This document shows, piece by piece, positions 8,634-16,615 of a DNA stretch of 64,000 bases. The position numbers and the translations under genes were made by a program. A model generated the notes under the pieces. That model did no database searches, had not been told where the DNA came from, and saw only the letters and a list, made by a program, of their open reading frames with translations. Source of the stretch: Planctomycetota bacterium (GTDB taxonomy: Bacteria > Planctomycetota > UBA8742 > UBA2392); NCBI GenBank assembly GCA_016722065.1, contig JADKGX010000002.1, positions 186,001 to 250,000 on the forward strand. Reading direction: 5' to 3'. Position 1 is the first letter of the stretch. Each line of letters begins with the position of its first letter.

Positions 8634-9734
8634 ATGAACGCGCTGCTGGCATCAAGCGACATTGCGGACATCGTGCAGAAAGTAGAAGCCGGTGTCCGGC
8701 TGGATGCCCGCGACGGCTTGCGGCTGTTCCAGACCAACGACCTGGCCACCCTGGGCTTTGCGGCCAACCTGGTACGTCAACGCCTTCACGGCGACACAAC
8801 CACTTACATCGTCAATCGCTATCTGCACTACAGCAACGTGTGTTGGGACACCTGCAAGTTCTGCAGCTTCTATCGCAAGCCCGGCGAGCCCGGCAGCTTC
8901 ACCAAAACCGTGGAAGACATCACGGCCTGGGCGCGCCAGTTTGCCGACCAGGACATTGCCGAGTTGCACATCGTGGGCGGTCTGCACCCCAGCCTGAAGT
9001 ACCCGTATTACCTGGAGATGCTGCGCGGGCTCAAATCCGTGCTGCCTCGCACGTCGCTCAAGGGTTTCACGGCCGTGGAAGTAGACTGGTTCTGCCGCAT
9101 CAGCCGCAAGCCCGCCGCAGTCGTCATGCACGAACTGCATGAAGCCGGCTTGGACAGCCTGACCGGCGGCGGGGCCGAGATTTTTGCCGAACACGTGCGC
9201 AAACAGATCTGCCCGAACAAGATTGACGCCCGGCGCTATTTTGAAATCCACGGCATTGCCCACGACATGGGCCTGAAAACTCAGGTCACCATGCTGTACG
9301 GCCATATCGAAAGCGATGCCGACCGCGTGGATCACATTCTCCGCGTGCGCGACCACCAGGACCACACAGCCGGCTTTCAGGTGTTTATTCCGCTGGCCTA
9401 CCACCCTGAGAACAACGCCATGAAGGCGCCACGGGCCACGGGCATGACTGACCTGAAGGTCTATGCCGTGTCGCGCCTGCTGCTGGACAACGTGCCGCAC
9501 ATCAAGTGTTACTGGATCAGCGCCGGTCTGAAGCTGGCCCAGGTCTCCCTGAGTTATGGCGTCGATGACCTGGACGGCATTGTGTACGAACAAGAGCGCA
9601 TCTTTCACGATGCTGGCAGCGCAACACCCCAGGCCGTAACAGAAGAAGGCCTGTGCAAGCTGATTACCGAAGCCGGGCGCACACCTTGCCGGCGCGATTC
9701 CCGCTACAACCTGCTCAAGACGATCACGGCCTGA
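8634..9734 (+). CDS. mqnE: aminofutalosine synthase MqnE
   Basis: This 366-residue radical SAM enzyme makes aminofutalosine from SAM and a chorismate-derived enol ether in the futalosine route to menaquinone. The cluster-binding motif is CWDTCKFC (CxxxCxxC) near residue 70, in the family context HYSNVCWDTCKFCSFYRK. Other family features are ELHIVGGLHPSLKYPYYLEM, the GFTAVEVDWF segment and the glycine-rich LTGGGAEIF. The length is normal. No other mqn gene is in the window, so the pathway is scattered. The gene starts a short operon with the TPR-like gene nine bases downstream. Confidence 0.93.
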   Translation: MNALLASSDIADIVQKVEAGVRLDARDGLRLFQTNDLATLGFAANLVRQRLHGDTTTYIVNRYLHYSNVCWDTCKFCSFYRKPGEPGSFTKTVEDITAWARQFADQDIAELHIVGGLHPSLKYPYYLEMLRGLKSVLPRTSLKGFTAVEVDWFCRISRKPAAVVMHELHEAGLDSLTGGGAEIFAEHVRKQICPNKIDARRYFEIHGIAHDMGLKTQVTMLYGHIESDADRVDHILRVRDHQDHTAGFQVFIPLAYHPENNAMKAPRATGMTDLKVYAVSRLLLDNVPHIKCYWISAGLKLAQVSLSYGVDDLDGIVYEQERIFHDAGSATPQAVTEEGLCKLITEAGRTPCRRDSRYNLLKTITA

Positions 9735-9743
9735 GGAACAGAC

Positions 9744-11660
9744 ATGAAGAACTGGACGCTGCTGCTGGTGATAAGTGCCTTGGCATGCGGCCTTGCCGCG
9801 CAAGGCACAACGGAAAAGCCGGGCGAGACACCCAAAGAGACTCCAAAAGAGACCCCGAAGGAGACGCCCAAAGCCGAAGAAGCGCCGCCAACCAGCCTGG
9901 GCCTGAGTGCCGAGTTCAACACCTATATCAAGCGCGTCTACCCGGAGCTGGACCCAGCCGGCGAACACGACATCTTCAAGCTGAAGGATTACGCAGACGC
10001 CGAAAAGCGCCACAACTACACCGGCGCGATGGCCCGGCTGGTGGTGCTGTACATTTCACGGCTCGATCTTGGTGCGACAATTTCGAAACTGTTCGACCAG
10101 TACGCCCGCGGCAAAGAAGGCACACAATCGACCTTTATGGTGCTGCATGCCGTTCAAATGCTGAACTATCCGCCCGGCGGCGCGAACTGGATAGAGGCCG
10201 AAAAGTTGCTGCGTGAAGCGGGCGCCAAGTCTCCTGATTACGCCTATCCTTGGTACTTTCTGGGCGAAGTCGAGCTTGCCAAGTTTCGTGCCACGCCATT
10301 GGGCGACGCAAAAAAGGCCTCCGAAGTCATCGACACCGCACTGCGGATTCGCCCGACGTTCTTTCAGGCCTTGCTGCTCAAGGCCGACATGCTCAAGAAC
10401 GCCCGGCCCCCGCGCGAGGCCGAGGCTTTGAAGATGCTGGAACCGCTGCTGGATGCGCCGGTCCCGACAGTGGATGACCTGGACAATCTGCTGGTACTGT
10501 ACGCCACCCTGGTCACGCGGGAAAAGTTGCTGCAGCGCGTTGCCAAGCTGGAAGAGCGCAAAGACATTACGCCTGCCATGCGCGCCCGCGCGCGCAGCAT
10601 TGCCGCATACTCCATGCGTCAGGCCCTGAACTTTGACGAGGGTATTCGGTGGATGGAAAAGGCCATGGCCGACATGGACCCGGCCGTGGACCCGGAACCC
10701 GTGATCCGGTCGCGCCGCTTTATTGCTGAATCCTGGGGCATGAAGGCCGTTGATCTCAAGCAGAAAAACCCAACGCTTTCCGGCGACGCTGCCGCCCAGT
10801 TCGACAGCCTGGTCGAGGAATGCCGCCTGAACTTCAAGGCCGCGTCCGACCTGGAGGCCAAGTATCTGCCCACGGAGCTGCGCGGGTCAGAGGCCAGCAA
10901 CTATGTGGTCTTCCTGATCAAGATTGAGCATTACGAAGACGCGCTGGTATTCCTGGAGGACTACCTGGCCAAGACCGACCTGCCGGCATCACGCCGCACA
11001 AACCTGGAACGCCTGCTGTTGCAGTTGCGCGCAGTGATTGACCCCAACGAAGACGTGTTGATTGAGCAATTCCAGGACCTGGTCAGCCGCGATGAAGTGG
11101 AGTCCCTGGACCGCGCGCTGCGTAACGCGCGCCAGAACCTGGCCAACAAGAACGTGCGCTTCAAAACCCAGAAGGCACTCAACTTTTTTCTGGCACAACT
11201 CAAGCACCCGGACCGCCGCATTGTGGAGTCCTGTGCCGAACTTGGCGCAGACACCGCCCTGGCGATTGGCGACAAAAGCCCCGAAACCGCAGGCGACGAC
11301 CTTGCCACGCGCCTGGAAGCGGAAATCGAATGCAACACCGACGAGCAGGCTTCGCTGCAGATCGAGCTTGTGGATGCGATCAAGCGCTTGAACCAGGGCA
11401 AATCGACCGCCCGTGCCTGCCGCGCCGTCAAGAAGTTGATCGACGCCGCCAAGAAAGACCCTTCACCCACCGATGGCTTCGGGCGCACGCTGCAGAAAGT
11501 AACAGAACGCCTGATGGACAAGAAATGGCTGGCCACAGTCAACGGCGCCCCGGAGGCCCCGCGCCCGCTTCTGCGCTCGCAGATCAAAGCTGTGGGAGAA
11601 TGGTTGACCAAGCTGGCTGAAGCGGCCGAGAAACCCGTTGAACCAGCCAACGGCGGCTGA
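9744..11660 (+). CDS. exported TPR-like repeat protein
   Basis: This 638-residue protein has a signal peptide (about 1-20, ending CGLAAQG). A low-complexity linker follows in which the tetrapeptide ETPK recurs about four times (residues 27-43). The rest is almost wholly helical with TPR-like pairs, for example around WYFLGEVELAKF and FFQALLLKADMLKNA. A helical C-terminal domain rich in Lys and Asp completes it. No catalytic motif is visible. A good Shine-Dalgarno (GAGGAA) stands upstream of the ATG. It follows mqnE directly, but nothing suggests a menaquinone role. A scaffold or envelope protein is likely; function unknown. Confidence 0.8.
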   Translation: MKNWTLLLVISALACGLAAQGTTEKPGETPKETPKETPKETPKAEEAPPTSLGLSAEFNTYIKRVYPELDPAGEHDIFKLKDYADAEKRHNYTGAMARLVVLYISRLDLGATISKLFDQYARGKEGTQSTFMVLHAVQMLNYPPGGANWIEAEKLLREAGAKSPDYAYPWYFLGEVELAKFRATPLGDAKKASEVIDTALRIRPTFFQALLLKADMLKNARPPREAEALKMLEPLLDAPVPTVDDLDNLLVLYATLVTREKLLQRVAKLEERKDITPAMRARARSIAAYSMRQALNFDEGIRWMEKAMADMDPAVDPEPVIRSRRFIAESWGMKAVDLKQKNPTLSGDAAAQFDSLVEECRLNFKAASDLEAKYLPTELRGSEASNYVVFLIKIEHYEDALVFLEDYLAKTDLPASRRTNLERLLLQLRAVIDPNEDVLIEQFQDLVSRDEVESLDRALRNARQNLANKNVRFKTQKALNFFLAQLKHPDRRIVESCAELGADTALAIGDKSPETAGDDLATRLEAEIECNTDEQASLQIELVDAIKRLNQGKSTARACRAVKKLIDAAKKDPSPTDGFGRTLQKVTERLMDKKWLATVNGAPEAPRPLLRSQIKAVGEWLTKLAEAAEKPVEPANGG

Positions 11661-11677
11661 TCCTGGCAGCAACTGTT

Positions 11678-12106
11678 TCAGCTTTGTCGCGCAGTCAGCC
11701 TGGCGTGGGCCTGGCGCAGGGCCTGCTTGAGATTGTCAAACTTCAGCAAGGCCAGGGCTTGCTCGAAACTGTACCAGCCGGCCTGGTTGTGTTCTTCACT
11801 TAGCCGGTGTTCCGGCTTGGGCGCCAGCGCCAGAAAATAGACAACCTGCTTGCGATAGGCGCCGCGCTTTTGGGTGTTCACGTCGTATTCGTCGCGGTAC
11901 TCAAAGCCCGCTATCTGCTTCACGGCCGTGATTCCAGCCTCTTCTTCGGTTTCGCGCATGGCGGCTTCCAGCTCGGTTTCGCCGGGGTCCATGTGCCCCT
12001 TGGGAAACCCCCAGCCGCCGTGGCGCGTGCTGCGCAACAGCAGATAACTGGGCTGGCCCTCTGCCATGTGGGCCAGCACAAACCCGCAGGCGGTCTTGGT
12101 TTCCAT
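11678..12106 (-). CDS. Nudix hydrolase, diadenosine tetraphosphatase-like
   Basis: This 142-residue protein carries a complete Nudix box, G-HMDPG-E-TELEAAM-RE-T-EEE-AG-I (GX5EX7REUXEEXGU), near residues 37-59. The flanking sequences are ACGFVLAHM before it and WGFPKGHMDPGE in it. Its short length and the GFPKGH lead-in fit the Ap4A hydrolase branch. That branch cleaves dinucleoside polyphosphates to nucleotides in the cytosol. The start overlaps the stop of the upstream gene by one base (TGATG), so the two are translationally coupled. Confidence 0.87.
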   Translation of the reverse strand: METKTACGFVLAHMAEGQPSYLLLRSTRHGGWGFPKGHMDPGETELEAAMRETEEEAGITAVKQIAGFEYRDEYDVNTQKRGAYRKQVVYFLALAPKPEHRLSEEHNQAGWYSFEQALALLKFDNLKQALRQAHARLTARQS

Positions 12107-13035
12107 CAGGGCGCCTCGTCAATCCACCAGCGGCCGTCGACACGCACGGCCTCCAGTACGATCTGGCGCATTTCGCCGCCGATAAAACGCAGCTCCACGC
12201 CAAGCAACGCACGTTTACCTTCTTGTTCCACGACCACCTGCTTGACGGTCCAGCCTGCAAGCTTGATGCGTAGCTGGCCAAAGCGCTGCTTGGCCGCATC
12301 GCTTCGATGGGCTGGCGCGTGGGCCAGCAGAAAGCCTCCCCAATCATTGGAAAGCAGGCAACGCCCGGCGACCTCTGCCAGCGCGCGGGGGCTGCCAAGT
12401 TCTTTGTCTGCGCCGCGTTCTTCTTCCAGCTTGGCGCGAAGTTCGCGCTGTTGGCGCAGCAGTTCTTCTTTTGCCAGCTCCAGTTGCCTGGCGGCGCTGT
12501 CTACCTCTGCAAGCTTCGCCTCGATATCCGCCAGTTGCTGTGCGGTTGTGCGTGGCGCGGGGGCGGGGTTGTCGCCGGCCTTGCGGTCCAGCGGCACAAT
12601 GGCGTACCAGCGCCAGAAGTCGCCGGCCGGGTTCAGGCGCAACTTGACCTGAAAGGTCTCGCCGCGTTGCCCTTCTGCACTCAGCTTGATTTGCAGTGTC
12701 GCCTCGCTTTGGGCCGGGGCGGGTGCATCAATGATGGTTACCTTGCGCTTCTTCCAGTTGTCTCGAAACTCGGCGCTGGCCAGCAGGGTATCCCAATCAG
12801 CTTTCAGGCGTGTGCGTTCCTCTGCTGGGAACTTGCGGTTTTCGTCGATTTCGCGCTCGGCGGCCCAGGCCTCAAAATCAAAGCAGCGTTGCAGGGCGCG
12901 TGTTCGATCGGCTTCTGCAGCGCCGGCTTCATTCAGGACGGCGGCCACGAATTGTTCAAAGCAGGCACGCGGTGTGGGCGCTTGTGCGGCCAAAGGCGCC
13001 GCAACCAGCGCCAGCAGCAGTAACATTCTTGCCAT
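12106..13035 (-). CDS. hypothetical exported protein with a coiled coil
   Basis: This 309-residue protein begins with a cleavable signal (MARMLLLLALVAAPLAAQA). A globular part follows with several Trp and Cys residues, then a coiled coil around residues 180-220 (ADIEAKLAEVDSAARQLELA). The C-terminal domain ends DGRWWIDEAP, as in NTF2/SnoaL-like or DUF4878-like folds, which often close with a WKI motif. That fold guess is weak. I reject the much longer open frame upstream, because it is only the antisense of miaA. The ATG at 13035 has GGGA upstream. The gene is coupled to the Nudix hydrolase by a one-base overlap. Confidence 0.75.
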   Translation of the reverse strand: MARMLLLLALVAAPLAAQAPTPRACFEQFVAAVLNEAGAAEADRTRALQRCFDFEAWAAEREIDENRKFPAEERTRLKADWDTLLASAEFRDNWKKRKVTIIDAPAPAQSEATLQIKLSAEGQRGETFQVKLRLNPAGDFWRWYAIVPLDRKAGDNPAPAPRTTAQQLADIEAKLAEVDSAARQLELAKEELLRQQRELRAKLEEERGADKELGSPRALAEVAGRCLLSNDWGGFLLAHAPAHRSDAAKQRFGQLRIKLAGWTVKQVVVEQEGKRALLGVELRFIGGEMRQIVLEAVRVDGRWWIDEAP

Positions 13036-13095
13036 GGGGTATCCCGCCTTTGACCAGCGTGATAGCTTGGTTTGCGGGCGGAAAGCGGTCAACCC

Positions 13096-13428
13096 ATGCT
13101 GCTGACAACTACCAGCCAACTCGATGGTTTTGTGATCACCCAGTACCTGGGGGTTGTTGCCGGCGAGGCCGCAGTCGCTCCCGTAGAACTGCGCGACTTT
13201 GCCAATTTCATTCACCGGGAAGGCGGCGGCAGGCACCCCGAGTTCGAAAACCTGATTCGCCAGACCCGCCAGATCGCGCTGATGAACCTGGAATCCGAGG
13301 CGCGCGAAGTTGGTGCCGATGCCGTGGTGGCCGTGAACCTGCAGTATTCGCACCTGGCCGCCGACGGCTTGATCATGATTGCCGCCATTGGCACCGCCGT
13401 GCAGACGACCGACCGCCGAAAGCTGTAA
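13096..13428 (+). CDS. YbjQ/UPF0145 family protein
   Basis: This 110-residue cytosolic protein matches the YbjQ (UPF0145) family across its length. Hallmarks are ITQYLGVVAGEAA at the start, the helix RQTRQIALMNLESEAREVGADAVVAVNL, and a closing hydrophobic strand (IMIAAIGTAV). Family members form pentameric rings; their role is unknown, although metal binding has been proposed. I start at the ATG (13096) rather than the TTG at 13072, because the family opens with this segment. miaA follows after three bases. Confidence 0.85.
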   Translation: MLLTTTSQLDGFVITQYLGVVAGEAAVAPVELRDFANFIHREGGGRHPEFENLIRQTRQIALMNLESEAREVGADAVVAVNLQYSHLAADGLIMIAAIGTAVQTTDRRKL

Positions 13429-13431
13429 GAC

Positions 13432-14412
13432 ATGCACGCCCACGGCGGAAACCCGCAGGCCAAACCACCCGTGCTGGTGATTCTGGGCCCGACTGCCAGC
13501 GGCAAGTCGCGCCTTGCCATGGCCGTGGCCAGGCGTGCAGGGGGCGAGATCATTAGTGTCGATGCCCTGAAGGTCTATCGCGGGCTGGATGCAGGAACCG
13601 CAAAGCCCACCGCGGCAGAAAGGGCCGAAATCCCCCACCACGGCATCGATATTGTCGACGCCAGCCAGGAGTATTCCGTCGCGCGCTTTCTGGAGTTTGT
13701 CGAGCCCGTGCTGGCCGACATTGTGGCGCGCGGCCGGCTGCCGATCTTGGATACCACCGCGCCCTATTACCTGCGGGCGTTGATCTATGGGCTGGACCGC
13801 GGCCCCGCCCCGCAGCTGGACTTTCGCAGCGCGCAGGACCAGCGCCCGCTGATTGACCTGTATGCAGAGCTGCTTTCCCTGGACCCGCCCAGCGCCCAGC
13901 GCATTGGCCCCGGCGACCGCAAGCGGCTGACTCGCGCCCTTGAAATCGTCAAGTACGGCCAGCGCAAACCCAGCGAAGTGCCCAAGTGGGGCGCCATACG
14001 TGACGATTACCGGTGGTCGCTGACCGGCATCTCCTGGCCGCGCGAGGTGCTGTACGCCCGTGTCGAAGCCCGCGCTCAACAGATGTTCGATTCCGGCTGG
14101 CTGCAAGAAGTTCGTGCGGCACTGGCCGCCGGCGGCATTTCGCGCACAGCCGGCCTGGCACATGGATATCGCAGGTTGCAGGAACACCTGCAAGGCGTGC
14201 TGACCTACGCCGAGGCCGTGGCCCTGACCAAGCGCGACGTGCGCACCTTTGCCCGCAAAAGCATGACGTTTTTTCGCAGCTTTCCCAAGGTGCAGTGGCT
14301 GGAAGTTACCAGCGAAGTCGAAATCGACCGCGCCGCGATGTACCTGAGCCACGAGATGAAGGAAATGCTCAAGGAAGCCGGAGTAGAGCGTCCCCTGGTC
14401 GACCTGCCATAA
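13432..14412 (+). CDS. miaA: tRNA dimethylallyltransferase, divergent
   Basis: This 326-residue protein is MiaA, which adds dimethylallyl to A37 of tRNAs reading UNN codons. The P-loop is intact (GPTASGKS, 19-26), and Asp44 of SVDALKVYRGLDAGTAKP is present. So is HHGIDIVDASQEYSVARF, which matches the family. Two regions depart. The loop after the second strand, normally PILVGGTGLYLRAL, reads PILDTTAPYYLRAL (104-117), so the Thr equivalent to catalytic Thr101 of E. coli is Ala. The tRNA-binding TRRYAKRQ-TWFR helix reads VRTFARKSMTFFR. The enzyme could be altered in activity or substrate. It follows the YbjQ gene by three bases and ends at a strong terminator. Confidence 0.85.
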   Translation: MHAHGGNPQAKPPVLVILGPTASGKSRLAMAVARRAGGEIISVDALKVYRGLDAGTAKPTAAERAEIPHHGIDIVDASQEYSVARFLEFVEPVLADIVARGRLPILDTTAPYYLRALIYGLDRGPAPQLDFRSAQDQRPLIDLYAELLSLDPPSAQRIGPGDRKRLTRALEIVKYGQRKPSEVPKWGAIRDDYRWSLTGISWPREVLYARVEARAQQMFDSGWLQEVRAALAAGGISRTAGLAHGYRRLQEHLQGVLTYAEAVALTKRDVRTFARKSMTFFRSFPKVQWLEVTSEVEIDRAAMYLSHEMKEMLKEAGVERPLVDLP

Positions 14413-14417
14413 ACGTA

Positions 14418-14445
14418 ACCGGCCCGGGCGAGGGCCCGGGCCGGT
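14418..14445. terminator. bidirectional hairpin between convergent genes
   Basis: A perfect 12-bp GC-rich stem (14418-14429 with 14434-14445) has a four-base GAGG loop. It lies six bases after the miaA stop and 14 bases before the stop of the convergent SPFH gene. There is no immediate T-run on either side; a TTTTT begins about 18 bases downstream on the plus strand. It probably ends both transcripts. Confidence 0.6.
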
Positions 14446-14458
14446 GCGGACTTGCCAG

Positions 14459-15388
14459 CTACTTTTTGTCAGGGTCGATCAGGATGATCCCGTCCTTGCC
14501 GCCGGACACCCTGGGCAATGCGCCGTCCCACTTTTCGAGTTTCTTGAACTCCAGCACGCGCGGATCCAGCGTTTCCGTGAGCTTGCGGTTGGCTTCGGCC
14601 TGTGCCTCGGCTGTCAGCTTGGTGGCTTGGGCCTGGGCAACGCTGACCAGTTCAATCTGCTTGGCCTGGCCGGCGGCGGCTTCTTCGGTGGCAATGCGCT
14701 CGCCTTTGGCCTTTAGTTCGCGGATCTGTTTGTCGGCCTCGGCCTTCACTACGGTTTTCTGAGCTTCGACTTCTTCCTTCTTGAGTTCGTTCTGGCTGCG
14801 CAGGAAGTCCTGTTCTGCCTGCACCTTGGCTTCAATGGCGTGGTCAAAGGCCGCACTGAAGCTGAAATCCGTGATGTTGACGGCCGTAACCAGCAGGTGG
14901 CTGGTGGCAGCGCGGATCGTGATGTTGTCCTCGATGGCCTTTTTTACCGAATCTCGGTTCTTGATCAGGTTCTCGGCGGTGTACTTGGCCGTGACGGCCT
15001 TGACGGTTTCCTGGATCACGGGGTTCAGCTTGGTGGTCTCCCATACTTCCGGGGACATGCCGATGTTTTCATACAGCCACCAGATTTGTGCCGGGTCGCC
15101 GCGATAGTTGACGGCCACCTTGGTGCTGACGCTTTGCAAGTCGCTGGACGCTGCTGTGGCTTTGGCATCGACCACGCGCTCGCGGATTTCGATTTCATAG
15201 ATATTGGCCCAGGGTGCCTTGAAATGCAGGCCTTCATCCAGCGATTCCTGGGTCAGGTCACCAAACACGACCTTGACGCCGCGATGGCCGGGCTCCACGA
15301 CCTCGACAAACGACCCGCCCAGCATCAGTGCCAGGATCAACAGGGCAACGCCGACACCGGCGAAGACTGCAACTTTGTTGTTACGCAT
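14459..15388 (-). CDS. SPFH/prohibitin family membrane protein
   Basis: This 309-residue protein has an N-terminal transmembrane anchor (about 6-27, VAVFAGVGVALLILALML). An SPFH/Band 7 domain follows (about 28-200), with VEPGHRGVKVVFGDL and GLHFKAPWANIYEIEIRER. A long Glu/Ala/Lys-rich coiled coil (about 190-265) is typical of prohibitins. Such proteins form ring assemblies at the inner membrane and often modulate FtsH. An ftsH gene is present at 50.5 kb, but the two are not linked. It resembles prohibitin more than HflC, because no hflK partner is adjacent and the C-terminal tail is short. Confidence 0.85.
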   Translation of the reverse strand: MRNNKVAVFAGVGVALLILALMLGGSFVEVVEPGHRGVKVVFGDLTQESLDEGLHFKAPWANIYEIEIRERVVDAKATAASSDLQSVSTKVAVNYRGDPAQIWWLYENIGMSPEVWETTKLNPVIQETVKAVTAKYTAENLIKNRDSVKKAIEDNITIRAATSHLLVTAVNITDFSFSAAFDHAIEAKVQAEQDFLRSQNELKKEEVEAQKTVVKAEADKQIRELKAKGERIATEEAAAGQAKQIELVSVAQAQATKLTAEAQAEANRKLTETLDPRVLEFKKLEKWDGALPRVSGGKDGIILIDPDKK

Positions 15389-15493
15389 GGTTCCTCCGTG
15401 GCTTGTTCCATACAGCTAAAGGTGCAAGGGCATGGCTGTCGCTTATACAGCGGTACAGCGTTTGTAGAGGTTACGTTCGTCGTGACGGGGCCA

Positions 15494-15527
15494 GAAAACA
15501 AAGCGGCCGCCCGCAAGGGCGACCGCT
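15494..15527 (-). terminator. intrinsic terminator of tRNA-Asp
   Basis: Downstream of the tRNA on the minus strand is an 11-pair stem with one mismatch (15502-15512 with 15517-15527). It has a four-base loop and is followed by TTTGTTTTC. The spacing of eight bases after the encoded CCA fits a tRNA terminator. Confidence 0.75.
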
Positions 15528-15535
15528 GTGAAGAC

Positions 15536-15612
15536 TGGCGAGGGTGGCGGGACTCGAACCCGTAACCTTCGGCGTGACAAGCCGACGCTCTAACCGATTG
15601 AGCTACACCCCC
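15536..15612 (-). tRNA. tRNA-Asp (anticodon GTC)
   Basis: The 77-base gene folds as a cloverleaf. The 7-bp acceptor stem pairs GGGGGTG with CACCCTC, with one G-U pair. The D arm is GCTC/GAGC with the TCGGTTA loop. The anticodon stem TCGGC/GCCGA encloses the loop TTGTCAC, with GTC at 34-36. The T loop is TTCGAGT, with one A-C mismatch at the base of the T stem. The 3' end GCCA is encoded. A terminator follows, so it is a single-tRNA transcript. Confidence 0.95.
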
Positions 15613-15751
15613 GCAGGGGCCGCGATAGATACCGCGCACCTTGCGCAGCGTCAAGGGCCGGAACCACAGGCTTTGACTGCGCCCCACCGCTGCCGGGCGC
15701 CGATATACACCCTGGGCCGGGTGCACCGGCTGCTTGGTTTGTGGCGGCCAC

Positions 15752-16561
15752 ATGGACGTAATCAACGCAATCATTCTGGGTGCAGTGCAGGGACTGACCG
15801 AGTTCCTGCCCGTGTCCTCTTCTGGCCACCTGGTACTGGTAAGCCATCTGCTGCACCAGGATCTCGAAGGCGAGGCCGGAACGGCCATGAGCGTGCTGCT
15901 GCACCTTGGCAGCCTGCTGGCCATCTTGATCGTCTTTCGAGCCGACATTGTGCGGCTGTTTCTGCCACGCCTGGACCTGCGCAAGCTTGGCCTGCTGTTC
16001 TGGGCCAGCCTGCCTGCAGCGATTGTCGGTATTGGCATCAAGAAGGGCCTGCCGGAAGCAAGCTCGGCCTGGGTCGAGGGGCATGTTCTGCAATCGCCCT
16101 GGGTGGCGGCTTGCGGCCTGCTGGTTACGGCAACGGTGCTGTGGCTGGCAGAACGCCCCCGCGAGCTGCGCGTAACACTGCAAGACGCCAAGGGGCGCGA
16201 TTTCTGGCTGGTGGGCGTAATCGGGCTGGCACAGGCGATTGCGATTCTGCCCGGCGTGTCGCGCAGCGGCAGCACGATCTGCGTGGCTTTGATGCTGCAT
16301 TGGGTGCGCAACGACGCTGTACGCCTGAGTTTCTTGATGGGCATGATCGCCATTGGCGGTGCGGGCCTGCTGGAAGCGCGGCACATCACGCAGTTTGAAG
16401 CTGCCCCGGCGATCAGCGGGTTTGCCAGCAGCCTGGTGTTCAGCCTGATCGGATTGACCACCCTGAAGCTGGTGGTCGGCCGCCAGAAACTGCGCTGGTT
16501 TGCGGCCTACTGTGCCGTCGTGGGTGTGGTCGCGCTGGTCTGGCTGTTCGCGATTGCTTGA
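15752..16561 (+). CDS. uppP: undecaprenyl-diphosphatase UppP/BacA
   Basis: This 269-residue inner-membrane enzyme recycles undecaprenyl diphosphate to the monophosphate carrier used for peptidoglycan and O-antigen. The N-terminal signature GAVQGLTEFLPVSSSGHLVL holds the catalytic Glu and the conserved Ser/His cluster. The second signature, ILPGVSRSGSTI, carries the catalytic Arg/Ser. Eight hydrophobic segments span the length. I start at the ATG at 15752, which gives the family's usual opening MDVINAIILG; an upstream TTG would add six residues. It is a single gene ending at a hairpin. Confidence 0.95.
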   Translation: MDVINAIILGAVQGLTEFLPVSSSGHLVLVSHLLHQDLEGEAGTAMSVLLHLGSLLAILIVFRADIVRLFLPRLDLRKLGLLFWASLPAAIVGIGIKKGLPEASSAWVEGHVLQSPWVAACGLLVTATVLWLAERPRELRVTLQDAKGRDFWLVGVIGLAQAIAILPGVSRSGSTICVALMLHWVRNDAVRLSFLMGMIAIGGAGLLEARHITQFEAAPAISGFASSLVFSLIGLTTLKLVVGRQKLRWFAAYCAVVGVVALVWLFAIA

Positions 16562-16581
16562 GGGCGGGATGAATCCCGCCC
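16562..16581 (+). terminator. hairpin after uppP
   Basis: An 8-bp GC stem (16562-16569 with 16574-16581) with a four-base loop starts at the last base of the uppP stop region. There is no T-run. It lies between convergent genes, so it could serve both strands. Confidence 0.45.
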
Positions 16582-16615
16582 CCACGGATACTGCCGCCCG
16601 CTGGCATTGGCAACC

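Noticed and set aside
9826..9880. A CRISPR-like or other DNA repeat array
   Set aside because: The short 12-bp repeats code for ETPK units inside a protein and have no spacers.
14459..15388. Assignment as HflC
   Set aside because: No hflK lies beside it and the sequence looks more like prohibitin.
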